Source: Roseburia sp.
Lineage (GTDB): Bacteria; Bacillota; Clostridia; Lachnospirales; Lachnospiraceae
Direction of reading: 5' to 3'
Length of the DNA: 64,000 nt
Assembly: GCA_026168605.1 (NCBI GenBank)
Contig: JAPFDX010000016.1
Location: 62,001-126,000 of the forward strand
Shown: positions 16,641-24,251 of the stretch, in pieces
How the letters are laid out: the number at the start of each line of letters is the position of its first letter
Numbering within the stretch: position 1 is the stretch's first letter
Translations under genes and position numbers: made by a program
Notes under the pieces: generated by a model
Database searches by the model: none
Seen by the model: the letters and a program-made list of their open reading frames with translations, nothing else
What the model was told of the DNA's origin: nothing

Positions 16641-16829
16641 ATGAGCAGAGAACAGATATGGGAACTAGAGGAGAGCAAGCTGAGTTTGCTGAAGCAGGCG
16701 TACCGGATGAAGCAGGAAAATCCGCATATGTCACCGGTCGGACTGGAGCATGAGATGTACGCGGCGATCATGAATGAGGTTCGCGAGATCACGAACAGAC
16801 TGCAGAGAAGTACAGAAGCATATGTATAG
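16641..16829 (+). CDS. Small hypothetical protein (62 residues)
   Basis: Short, highly charged, probably alpha-helical protein with no signal peptide or membrane segment. The track extends it to 16578, but ATG 16641 is preceded by TGGAGAGG and the upstream extension (HQEKQGTYGP...) has the look of leader sequence. It is bracketed by its own extended -10 promoter and a strong terminator, so it is an independent transcription unit and probably real. No family recognised. Confidence 0.6.
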   Translation: MSREQIWELEESKLSLLKQAYRMKQENPHMSPVGLEHEMYAAIMNEVREITNRLQRSTEAYV

Positions 16830-16836
16830 AAACAGG

Positions 16837-16870
16837 CGGTGTAATCCCGAAATGGGGTTACACCGTTTTT
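16837..16870 (+). terminator. Rho-independent terminator after the 62-residue ORF
   Basis: CGGTGTAATCCC pairs with GGGGTTACACCG around a GAAAT loop, followed by five T. Confidence 0.85.
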
Positions 16871-16939
16871 GGATCTACAGAGTGTGATTGGCAAAATGCA
16901 CACATGGTATTCTGCCGGCAGCAATCTATAAAAACTTCA

Positions 16940-17013
16940 AAAGGTGCAAATAATAATATTAAAAACGCTGTTAAAGGTGCAAATAATAATCCATATAACT
17001 TGGAAAAAGGTGC
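16940..17013 (+). repeat. Three direct repeats AAAGGTGC at exact 33-bp period
   Basis: Copies start at 16940, 16973 and 17006. The first two extend to the identical 18-mer AAAGGTGCAAATAATAAT; the third keeps only the 8-bp core plus flanking A residues. The third copy lies between the -35 and -10 of the promoter of the DUF4143 ATPase gene. Confidence 0.85.
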
Positions 17014-17028
17014 AGGTTATGCTATGAT
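17000..17028 (+). promoter_or_regulatory. Promoter of the DUF4143 ATPase gene
   Basis: TTGGAA and TATGAT with 17 bp between; the -10 also carries the extended TGC element (TGCTATGAT). The spacer holds the third AAAGGTGC repeat, so anything binding that repeat would compete with RNA polymerase. Confidence 0.65.
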
Positions 17029-17057
17029 ATCTTTATGAAATGCACGGAGGTTTGCGT

Positions 17058-18419
17058 ATGGAACGAATTGCATTGGAAAAACTGACAGACTGGAACAACA
17101 GTGAGCGCAGAAAACCGCTGATCGTCTGGGGAGCGAGGCAGGTTGGAAAAACGTATCTTGTGCAGGAACTCTTTGCAAAGACTTATTATAAGGACAACTA
17201 CATCTATGTGGACTGTAAAAAAGAAGATGAAATCCGCACATTTTGTTCGGAAACTGCAAATGCCGAGAAGATCATTGAGTATATCTCTTTGCGCAAAGGA
17301 AAGCAGATCAGTGAAAAAACTTTGCTGATTTTTGATGAGATACAGGAATGTCCGAACATTATTTCGTCCCTGAAATACTTTTGTCAGGATTTCAGGGAAG
17401 TTCCTGTGATTGCAACCGGATCAATGGTGCGCATTAAGCTGCAGCGAGAGACGCATAAAAAGGGTTCCCGGGAAAGCGACAAATTTCTTTTTCCGGTAGG
17501 AAAAATCAATCAGATCACAGTTTACCCGATGACCTTTGATGAATTTTTGATGAATCGCAATAAAATGCTCTATCAAGCAGTGAAAAAAGCGTATGAGAAC
17601 AGACAGCCGCTGGATGGTCAGATTCACGGGCTGGTCATGGAGGAGGTATATAAATATCTGTTGGTAGGCGGTATGCCGGAAGCCGTGGAAGCTTATATTG
17701 AGGGGGAGGATCTCCTCGAATCGAGAGAAATCTTAAAAGCGTTGTACGATAACTATCTTGCCGATATGGAGCTGTATCAGGCAAGTCCGGAAGCGCTGTT
17801 ACGTTCCCGGGCATTGTTCCAAAATATTTACAGGGAATTAAACAAAGAATCTAAAAACTTTTCGCCGGGACTGATCGAAGAAAAAAGAAAAACAAGAGAT
17901 TTTGCGACAGCGATCCAATGGCTTACGATGGCGCACGTTGTCAACCAGTCGTTCCAGTTGAAAGAGCATATCACAATGCCGCTGATGCCGGAGGGCGAAA
18001 GTAAGTTCCGGCTATTTCTGGGCGATATTGGTATGTTTTCGTACCAGAGCGGTATCAATGCCGCATCGTTCCTGTCAAGTGAAAGAGAAAATACTTTGTC
18101 AGGGATTTTCTTTGAAAACTTTGTTGCCAACGAGCTGATCGCAAAAGGACACAAACTGTTTTACTGGCGGGGGAGGGTATCCGCCGAGCTTGAATTTATC
18201 GTTGAGTCGGACAATAAACTCTACCCGATTGATGTCAAGAAAGGCAGGGGAACCCTCAACTCTCTCGCAAAATTCTCAAACCATAACAAGTTTGAATGTG
18301 CGATCAAAGTTTCAAAAAATAATTACGGCTATAGCCCTGAGCAAAAACTGCTCACGATCCCGTTTTACTTTATCCCGTTTGTGGCAAGGGAGCTTGCGGA
18401 CGGAACAATGACCATATGA
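17058..18419 (+). CDS. AAA-type ATPase with DUF4143 nuclease-like domain
   Basis: A 453-residue protein of the AAA_14/DUF4143 family. Walker A is GARQVGKT near residue 25 and Walker B LLIFDEIQE near residue 95; a sensor-like VIATGSMV follows. The C-terminal third (about 330-453) has the DUF4143 pattern with FFENFVANELIAKG, FYWR and a later ELEFIVE...LYPIDVKKG, which looks like a restriction-endonuease-fold D-ExK site. ATG 17058 is preceded by GGAGG; the track start at 17040 has no site. Members are common in anaerobes and archaea and their role is not established; some lie near mobile DNA. The phased repeats upstream are unusual. Confidence 0.85.
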   Translation: MERIALEKLTDWNNSERRKPLIVWGARQVGKTYLVQELFAKTYYKDNYIYVDCKKEDEIRTFCSETANAEKIIEYISLRKGKQISEKTLLIFDEIQECPNIISSLKYFCQDFREVPVIATGSMVRIKLQRETHKKGSRESDKFLFPVGKINQITVYPMTFDEFLMNRNKMLYQAVKKAYENRQPLDGQIHGLVMEEVYKYLLVGGMPEAVEAYIEGEDLLESREILKALYDNYLADMELYQASPEALLRSRALFQNIYRELNKESKNFSPGLIEEKRKTRDFATAIQWLTMAHVVNQSFQLKEHITMPLMPEGESKFRLFLGDIGMFSYQSGINAASFLSSERENTLSGIFFENFVANELIAKGHKLFYWRGRVSAELEFIVESDNKLYPIDVKKGRGTLNSLAKFSNHNKFECAIKVSKNNYGYSPEQKLLTIPFYFIPFVARELADGTMTI

Positions 18420-18426
18420 TGCAGAC

Positions 18427-18464
18427 AAAAAAGGTATCAACCCCTCGCGGCTGATACCTTTTTT
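18427..18464. terminator. Bidirectional terminator between ATPase gene and degV
   Basis: AAAAAAGGTATCA and TGATACCTTTTTT form a perfect 13-bp stem with a 12-base loop. A and T tracts on either side let it end transcription from both converging genes. Confidence 0.9.
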
Positions 18465-18468
18465 CTGT

Positions 18469-19377
18469 CTATTTTTCTTCCGCATCCGCGCGCCGGATCA
18501 GACCGACACCGATCGGATACGGACCGGTGTGCACGCCGATCGTTGCACCGATCTGGCAGATTGGTGGATTTTCAATGCCGAGGCGCTCCCGGACCACATC
18601 TGCGAGCATATCGCGGAAATGGCAGGCTTCCTCGTAGTCGTAGCCATAGCCGATCGCAAAGCTGTACTCTCCCGGTTTTATGCTGCGCTCATCCAGATAA
18701 GCCACAAACAGCTCGATGACCTTCTGCATGGATTTCTCGCGGTTCCTGCAGATGCCGGAGCTCTGGATCTCACCGGACTGCAGCGTGATGAGGGGCTTGA
18801 GCTTTAGGGCGCTTCCGGCAAGTCCGGCAAGCTTGCCGATCCTCCCGCCGTGCTTTAAGTAGTCGATGCTTCCGATCGTGAAAAAGATCCTGCCGCTCTC
18901 GCGGATGGCAAGCAGGCGTTCCACCATCCTGTCGTAGTCCCAGCAAAGATCGCGCAGATGGCACGCCTCCTGCACATACAAGCCCTGCAGTACGGTGTTG
19001 ATCGTCGAATCGATCACGGTAATGCGGGCATCCGGGTACTGCTCTAAGATCATCTCACGCGCGGTCATGGCGGACTGCATCGAACCGCTGAATTTGGTCG
19101 TGATACAGATGCAGATGGCGGGAATGTCCTCCTTTGCCAGAGGCTCAAAGACCTGATAATAGTCGTCTACGGACGGCATGGAGGTCTTTGGAAACGTGTC
19201 CGGGTGGCTGACCATCTTCTGGTAAAATTCGCGGACGTCAATATCGACGCCCTCCCGGAGGTAGGTTTCACTGTCAAAAGAGACATAAAAGGGCACGAGC
19301 AAAACGTCCAGTTCCTTTGCGGCTTCCAGTGAGAGATCACAGGAACCGTCACTGATAATCTGTACTTTTTTATTCAT
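18469..19377 (-). CDS. DegV family fatty-acid-binding protein
   Basis: A 302-residue DegV-fold protein. Family members bind a fatty acid and supply it to the fatty-acid kinase system (FakB role) in Firmicutes. The N-terminus reads VQIISDGSCDLS, and the binding-cavity motifs TSMPSVDDYYQVF and TTKFSGSMQSA are present; the second corresponds to the family pattern with conserved Thr/Ser. The track start at 19497 runs through the promoter; ATG 19377 has a GTGGAG site. No FakA partner is in the window. Transcribed away from the V-ATPase operon from a consensus promoter. Confidence 0.88.
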   Translation of the reverse strand: MNKKVQIISDGSCDLSLEAAKELDVLLVPFYVSFDSETYLREGVDIDVREFYQKMVSHPDTFPKTSMPSVDDYYQVFEPLAKEDIPAICICITTKFSGSMQSAMTAREMILEQYPDARITVIDSTINTVLQGLYVQEACHLRDLCWDYDRMVERLLAIRESGRIFFTIGSIDYLKHGGRIGKLAGLAGSALKLKPLITLQSGEIQSSGICRNREKSMQKVIELFVAYLDERSIKPGEYSFAIGYGYDYEEACHFRDMLADVVRERLGIENPPICQIGATIGVHTGPYPIGVGLIRRADAEEK

Positions 19378-19447
19378 CTGGTAACTCCACTTCTTTCTGC
19401 AAATAGCAATTAAACCATATAATATAGTTTTTAAAACCACTTTATAT

Positions 19448-19476
19448 ATAATAAGACAGGAGAAGGCGCTTGTCAA
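19448..19476 (-). promoter_or_regulatory. Promoter of degV
   Basis: On the - strand a perfect TTGACA and TATTAT at 17-bp spacing. The leader before the start codon would be about 64 bases. Its -35 lies only 14 bp from the -35 of the divergent V-ATPase promoter. Confidence 0.75.
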
Positions 19477-19490
19477 GAAGCTTTCGGATG

Positions 19491-19519
19491 TAGACATCCA
19501 CTTTAAAAAGGAATATAAT
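19491..19519 (+). promoter_or_regulatory. Promoter of the V-ATPase operon
   Basis: TAGACA and TATAAT at 17-bp spacing, with predicted start about 19526 and a short leader to GGGGAGAGG before the first gene. Confidence 0.72.
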
Positions 19520-19557
19520 AGACAAAAAGGCGGACTTTTTGGGGAGAGGTTTTTGCG

Positions 19558-19878
19558 ATGAATGAAATTCTTATCAGGCTAAGCGAGATCGAGGAGAAGG
19601 CGGATGCGATCCTGCGCGACGCCATGGAACAGAAGGATGCGGGGAATGTGAGACTAGAGCGCGCCATGCGGGAGCTGGACGGGGAATATGACCGCAGGGA
19701 GGCGGAGGCAGTCGGAGGGCTTAGAGAGCGGCTTGCCGCAGAGATGGAGCAGAGGCTCACACAGATGCGGGGCCAGAATGAGCGTGCCGCGCAGGAGTTT
19801 GTGGAGCGCTTTGCGCGCGAGAAGGAAGCGCTGGCGGACGGGATCGTGCGCCGTGTGACCAGCGGGAATGGAAGGTGA
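19558..19878 (+). CDS. V-type ATPase peripheral stalk subunit (H/G-like)
   Basis: A 106-residue protein that is almost entirely charged coiled coil, with heptad-like spacing (LSEIEEKADAILRDAMEQK and AEMEQRLTQMRGQNERAA). First gene of the V-ATPase operon, where subunit H (the partner of E in the peripheral stalk) is expected, and the stalk needs exactly such a helical protein. Sequence alone cannot prove it, as these subunits diverge quickly. GGGGAGAGG ribosome site. Confidence 0.75.
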   Translation: MNEILIRLSEIEEKADAILRDAMEQKDAGNVRLERAMRELDGEYDRREAEAVGGLRERLAAEMEQRLTQMRGQNERAAQEFVERFAREKEALADGIVRRVTSGNGR

Positions 19879-19882
19879 CGGG

Positions 19883-20920
19883 ATGGCGGGGGGATTGTTG
19901 GAGTACAGCGGTCTTGTGACGAAAACGCGCGCCATGCACGGCGGACTTCTGTCGCAGCAGACGCTTGCCGGTCTGGCAGAGTGCGAGAAGGTGGAGGAGA
20001 TCCTGGGATTCCTGCGGGAGTACGGCAGCTATGCGCCGATTTTCCAGAGCCATGAGGAGATCGCGCACCGCGCGCAGGTCGAGGCGGTGATCGGCGATTC
20101 GCTGTATTCGGATTATGGGAAGCTGTACCGCTTTGCGGGGAGCGCACAGCGTCAGGGGCTGGAAATTATTTTCATGCGCTACGAGGTGAACGTCCTCAAG
20201 AAATGTATGGAGCATATCGGCAGGAGGATCCGGGAGAAAAATCTGGACTACCTGAATCTGTTTTTCGGGCAGCACGCGGATTTTGACGTGGCGGCGGTGA
20301 CGGAAGCCATGGATATGGCCGGATTTCTGGCGGGGCTTTCCGGTTCGCGCTATGAGGCGCCGCTGCGGCGCATGGTCGAGAATCCAGCGATGTCGCAGAC
20401 CGACTATGTGATCCAGATGGACGTATTTTATTACAAGACAGCGTGGAAATATAAGGACAGGCTGAAGGATGCCAGGATGCGGGAGATTTATACGCAGCTT
20501 CTGGGCACGGAGATCGACTGGCAGAATATCATGTGGATCTACCGGTCGAAACGTTTTTACGACCGCAGACCGGAGGAGATCGCGGCAGATATGATCCCGG
20601 TCTCTTACCGCCTGAAAAAGCAGGAGCTTGCGGCGCTGCTTGAGAGCGGAACGACGGAGGCGTTTGTGGAGGTGCTCGGGCGGACATCCTATTTCCGGGG
20701 AAAGGATGCGCTCGCGGCAGTTGGGGACGAGGTGACTTTTGCGCGGATGATCGAGAAAACATATCGTCTGCTCTGCAGAAAGTATCCAATGTCGCTTGCC
20801 CCGGTCTTAAAATATCTGTACGACAAGGAGAATGAGATCGATAAGCTGACGACGATCCTGGAGGGCGTGCGGTACCGGATTCCGGCGCCGGAGATCCGGG
20901 AGCTGGTGCTTGCCACATGA
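19883..20920 (+). CDS. ntpC: V-type ATPase subunit C (AC39/d-like)
   Basis: Subunit of 345 residues that caps the rotor ring and links it to the central stalk. It has the character of the family: all helical, with repeated aromatic and Arg positions, for example LVTKTRAMHGGLL at the N-terminus and WQNIMWIYRSKRFYD in the middle. ATG 19883, preceded by GGAAGGTGA, is preferred over 19868. The gene follows the H-like gene by 4 bp. In the standard clostridial order C lies after E; here it lies before I. Confidence 0.85.
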   Translation: MAGGLLEYSGLVTKTRAMHGGLLSQQTLAGLAECEKVEEILGFLREYGSYAPIFQSHEEIAHRAQVEAVIGDSLYSDYGKLYRFAGSAQRQGLEIIFMRYEVNVLKKCMEHIGRRIREKNLDYLNLFFGQHADFDVAAVTEAMDMAGFLAGLSGSRYEAPLRRMVENPAMSQTDYVIQMDVFYYKTAWKYKDRLKDARMREIYTQLLGTEIDWQNIMWIYRSKRFYDRRPEEIAADMIPVSYRLKKQELAALLESGTTEAFVEVLGRTSYFRGKDALAAVGDEVTFARMIEKTYRLLCRKYPMSLAPVLKYLYDKENEIDKLTTILEGVRYRIPAPEIRELVLAT

Positions 20921-20959
20921 GAGTGGACGTGATCGTACGGGGAAACGGAGGTTTTTACT

Positions 20960-22894
20960 TTGGTTGAGAAGATGGAGCTTTTACACATCACGGGTCCGAA
21001 AAGTGATATTGACCGGGTGATGGATGTGTATCTGAGCAATTATGATATTCATTTTGAAAATGCGGCGGCGAGCCTTGGCAGCCTTTCGAATGTGCGGCCG
21101 TTTGTGGAGACGAACCTCTACAAGGATGCATACCGGAAGGCGGGCGTTTTGTGGGAGCAGATGGGAGAGACGCCGCAGGCTGACGGGGAGCGGATGAAGC
21201 CGGATGAGGCAGAGCGTCTGACGGAGACGGTGTGGACGCTTCTTGAGGAGGTGCGCGTGCAGCGGGAGGAGCTTCGGACGGAGCGTCTGGATCTGGAAGA
21301 GCTGATGCAGCAGATCGCGCCGTTTCGGGAGCTGGATTACGAGTTCCGCAGGCTTTTGGATTTCCGGTTTATCGCGTTTCGGTTCGGGCGGATTTCCAGG
21401 GATTATTATCAGAGACTGGAGCGCTATATTCACGAGACGGATCACGCGCTGTTTTACGAGTGTCACAGCGATGAGGATTATGTGTGGGGCGTCTATTTCG
21501 TGCCGGAGATGTACAAGAGCGAGGTGGACGCGGTGTGTATGTCGTTCCATTTTGAGCGGATCTATGTGCCGGACTCCTTTGAGGGAACGCCGGACTTTGC
21601 GTACCGGAAGGCGGAGCAGAAGCTCTCGGAGAACCGGAAGGCGGATGCGGGACTTGCGGAGCGGATGCGGGAGACGCTGGAACATCACAGAAAAGAGCTT
21701 GCCGCTGCGTATCTTTCGCTGGAGAGCTACTGTGCGAATTTTGACATCCGCAAGCTTGCGGTGTGCACAAAGCCCCGCGACCAGGGCGCGGGGGGAGATA
21801 TGGAGCACTATATCCTCTACGGCTGGATGAGTGAGCGGGACGCTGTCCGCTTCTTAAAGGAGGTGGAGGACGATCCCAAGATACACGTTCTTTTGGAGGA
21901 CGCGTCGGAGAGCATCAATGCGACGCCGCCGACGAAGCTGCGGAATCCGAAGATTTTTGCGCCGTTCCAGATGTTTGTGGAGATGTACGGGCTTCCGGCA
22001 TACAACGAGATGGACCCGACAATTTTTATTGCGCTGACGTATACGTTTATGTTCGGCGCGATGTTCGGGGACGTCGGACAGGGGCTGTGTCTGGTCGCGG
22101 GCGGGTTTGCGCTGTATGCGCTCAAAAAGGTAAACCTCGCGGCGATCATCGCGCTGGCGGGCGTGTGGTCCACGTTTTTTGGATTTATGTACGGCAGTAT
22201 TTTCGGATTCGAGGAGCTGCTTCCGGCGGTGTGGATGCGCCCGATGGACAATATCATGACGACGCTTCTGATCGCGATCGGCTTTGGCATGGGACTGATC
22301 CTTTTCGCGATGATCTTAAATATCGTAAATGCCATCCGCGCGAAGGATCTCGGGCGCGTGCTCTTTAGCCAGAGCGGCATTTCCGGTATCATCTGCTATG
22401 GCGGAGCCGTCGCCTGCATCGCGTTGTTTGCGACGGGACACACGCTTCCGGCGGCGGGCGTGCTCGGTGTGCTGATCGGTCTGCCGCTCGTGGCGATCCT
22501 TTTGAAGGAGCCGCTGTCGAATCTGGTGGAGAAAAAGGCGCACATCTTTCCGGAGGGCAGCAAGGTGATGTTTTTTGTCGAGGCGCTGGTCGAGCTGTTT
22601 GATGTGGTGTTAAGCTACGCGACCAACAGCATCTCGTTTGTCCGCGTGGGGGCGTTCGCCCTGAGCCATGCAGGTATGATGGGCGTGGTGCTCACGCTGG
22701 CGGGCTACGAGAGCGGTTCGCCGAACTGGCTGATCGTCGTCCTGGGCAATATTTTAGTGACGGGGCTCGAGGGTCTGGTCGTCGGCATACAGGTGCTGCG
22801 TCTGGAATATTACGAGATGTTCAGCCGGTTTTATCAGGGAACGGGCAAGCCGTTCGTGACATTTTTTAAGAAAAAAGAAATGGGAGGTAAATAA
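20960..22894 (+). CDS. ntpI: V-type ATPase subunit I (a-subunit)
   Basis: Membrane subunit of 644 residues that forms the ion half-channels and the membrane anchor of the peripheral stalks. The N-terminal half (about 1-340) is soluble and partly coiled coil; the C-terminal half has seven or eight membrane helices starting near FIALTYTFMFGAMFGDVGQG, a strongly conserved motif of the family. The essential Arg region lies in the helix around YATNSISFVRVGAFALSHAG. Start is a TTG at 20960 with ACGGAGG 8 bases upstream; ATG 20972 is too far from that site. Confidence 0.92.
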   Translation: MVEKMELLHITGPKSDIDRVMDVYLSNYDIHFENAAASLGSLSNVRPFVETNLYKDAYRKAGVLWEQMGETPQADGERMKPDEAERLTETVWTLLEEVRVQREELRTERLDLEELMQQIAPFRELDYEFRRLLDFRFIAFRFGRISRDYYQRLERYIHETDHALFYECHSDEDYVWGVYFVPEMYKSEVDAVCMSFHFERIYVPDSFEGTPDFAYRKAEQKLSENRKADAGLAERMRETLEHHRKELAAAYLSLESYCANFDIRKLAVCTKPRDQGAGGDMEHYILYGWMSERDAVRFLKEVEDDPKIHVLLEDASESINATPPTKLRNPKIFAPFQMFVEMYGLPAYNEMDPTIFIALTYTFMFGAMFGDVGQGLCLVAGGFALYALKKVNLAAIIALAGVWSTFFGFMYGSIFGFEELLPAVWMRPMDNIMTTLLIAIGFGMGLILFAMILNIVNAIRAKDLGRVLFSQSGISGIICYGGAVACIALFATGHTLPAAGVLGVLIGLPLVAILLKEPLSNLVEKKAHIFPEGSKVMFFVEALVELFDVVLSYATNSISFVRVGAFALSHAGMMGVVLTLAGYESGSPNWLIVVLGNILVTGLEGLVVGIQVLRLEYYEMFSRFYQGTGKPFVTFFKKKEMGGK

Positions 22895-22896
22895 AC

Positions 22897-23322
22897 ATGG
22901 GGGCAAAAGTGATTCTGGTAGCGATTCTGGTCATCAGTATGGGGATTCCGTACGGCGGGTATCTTCTGGGAAAGAAGAAGGAGGGGAGCACGAAGGCTTC
23001 CCTGGCGCTCGGCATCCTGCTGTTTTTCGGGACGATGGTCGTGGCGGATATGATGCTTTTTAGCGGTCATATCTATGCGGCGGAGACGCCGGACGCGGCG
23101 GCGGCAGCGGCTTCCGTGGAGGGTTGGCGCTATCTGGCGGCTGCTCTTTCCACCGGGCTTTCCTGCATCGGTGCGGGCGTTGCGGTCGCGAGCGCAGCGA
23201 GTGCGGCGATCGGCGCGCTGAGCGAGGATTCCAGTATTATGGGTAAGGCGCTGATCTTCGTTGCACTGGCGGAGTCCATCGCCCTTTACGGTCTGCTGAT
23301 CTCGTTCTCGATTCTCGGATAA
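22897..23322 (+). CDS. ntpK: V-type ATPase subunit K (rotor ring proteolipid)
   Basis: A 141-residue proteolipid with four hydrophobic segments arranged as two hairpins. The second hairpin carries the ion-binding Glu in FVALAESIALYGLLI and the glycine/alanine-rich partner helix CIGAGVAVASAASAAIGAL. The first hairpin lacks an acidic ion-binding residue and the glycine-rich pattern, and is followed by an Ala-rich loop (PDAAAAAASVEG). One ion site per four helices is the V-type arrangement. Whether Na+ or H+ is carried cannot be read safely from the motif. It starts 2 bp after subunit I, with GGGAGG upstream. Confidence 0.9.
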   Translation: MGAKVILVAILVISMGIPYGGYLLGKKKEGSTKASLALGILLFFGTMVVADMMLFSGHIYAAETPDAAAAAASVEGWRYLAAALSTGLSCIGAGVAVASAASAAIGALSEDSSIMGKALIFVALAESIALYGLLISFSILG

Positions 23323-23334
23323 GAGGGCGTGCGC

Positions 23335-23643
23335 ATGAAGATGTTTTTGATCAGTGACAATGTGGATACCTATACCGGTATGCGTCTGGCAGGGGTCGAG
23401 GGCGTGGTCGTTCATGAGGAAGAGGAGTTAAAAGCGGAGCTTGAGCGCGTGGTAAATGACGGTGAGACGGGCATCGTGCTGCTCACGGAGAAGTTCGGAC
23501 GGGATTATCCCGAGGTGGTCAACCGCGTCAAACTGGAGCGCAGGACGCCGCTGTTTGTGGAAATCCCGGACCGGCACGGCACGGGGAGGTCAAAAAACTT
23601 CATTACGGACTATGTCAGTCAGGCGATCGGGCTGAAGCTGTAA
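23335..23643 (+). CDS. ntpG: V-type ATPase subunit F (central stalk)
   Basis: A 102-residue central stalk subunit. The N-terminus MKMFLISDNVDTYTGMRLAG is the typical start of the family (beta strand, then a dipped loop and helix), and the second half has GIVLLTEKFGRDYPEVV followed by PLFVEIPDR, the Rossmann-like core of subunit F. ATG 23335 has GAGGG at 7 bases; the GTG at 23329 used in the track is too close to that site. Confidence 0.88.
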   Translation: MKMFLISDNVDTYTGMRLAGVEGVVVHEEEELKAELERVVNDGETGIVLLTEKFGRDYPEVVNRVKLERRTPLFVEIPDRHGTGRSKNFITDYVSQAIGLKL

Positions 23644-23665
23644 TGGCTGTGGGAAGGATAGGCAT

Positions 23666-24232
23666 ATGGAGATTAAGGAAAAGCTGGACGGCTTTTACCG
23701 GGCGGCGATCGGCGCTGCGAATGAGCAGAGTGCGGCGATACTGGAGAAAAGCCGTCTGAACTATGAGGAGAGGATCGGGGAATACCGGCAGGCAAAGGAG
23801 CGCGAGCAGCAGACGAGGGAGCGCATCGCGGGCGAGCGCGTGCGCAAGGAGATCAACCGCACCCTGTCGGAGGAGATGGTCCTTCTGAAAAAGGAATACC
23901 ATAAGGTGCAGGAGGAGAAGAAGGAAGAACTTTTTGCACTGGCAGAGGAGAAGCTTGCGGCGTACCGGGCGACGGAGGCGTACAGGGAGCTGCTCGCCGG
24001 ACAGATCAGGGAGGCGGTCCGTTTTGCAGGCACAGACGAACTGCGGATTTATATAGACCCTGCGGATGCACAATTTAAGGAGGAGCTGGCGCGCGGCTGC
24101 GGCTGTGAGGTTCTGGTGAGCGCCTACTCCTTCGGCGGCGGGATGCGCGCAGTCATTCCGTCAAAAAATGTGCTGATCGACGAGTCGTTTGATGGCAGGC
24201 TCGCGGAGGAGAGGGAGAAATTTTCCTTCTAG
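23666..24232 (+). CDS. ntpE: V-type ATPase subunit E (peripheral stalk)
   Basis: A 188-residue stalk subunit with a long N-terminal alpha-helical, coiled-coil part (about 1-105, rich in Glu, Arg and Lys) and a C-terminal globular part with the pattern GGGMRAVIPSKNVLIDESFDGRL, which is the conserved end of subunit E. It dimerises with subunit H and holds the catalytic head fixed. Ribosome site GGAAGGATAGG before ATG. Neighbour order F-E-A. Confidence 0.88.
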   Translation: MEIKEKLDGFYRAAIGAANEQSAAILEKSRLNYEERIGEYRQAKEREQQTRERIAGERVRKEINRTLSEEMVLLKKEYHKVQEEKKEELFALAEEKLAAYRATEAYRELLAGQIREAVRFAGTDELRIYIDPADAQFKEELARGCGCEVLVSAYSFGGGMRAVIPSKNVLIDESFDGRLAEEREKFSF

Positions 24233-24251
24233 GACGGCGGAAAGAAAGGAA

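Noticed and set aside
17058-18419. DUF4143 ATPase as a phage or defence-island member
   Set aside because: No other phage, restriction or defence gene lies next to it; the toxin-antitoxin pair is 3.5 kb away and on the other strand.
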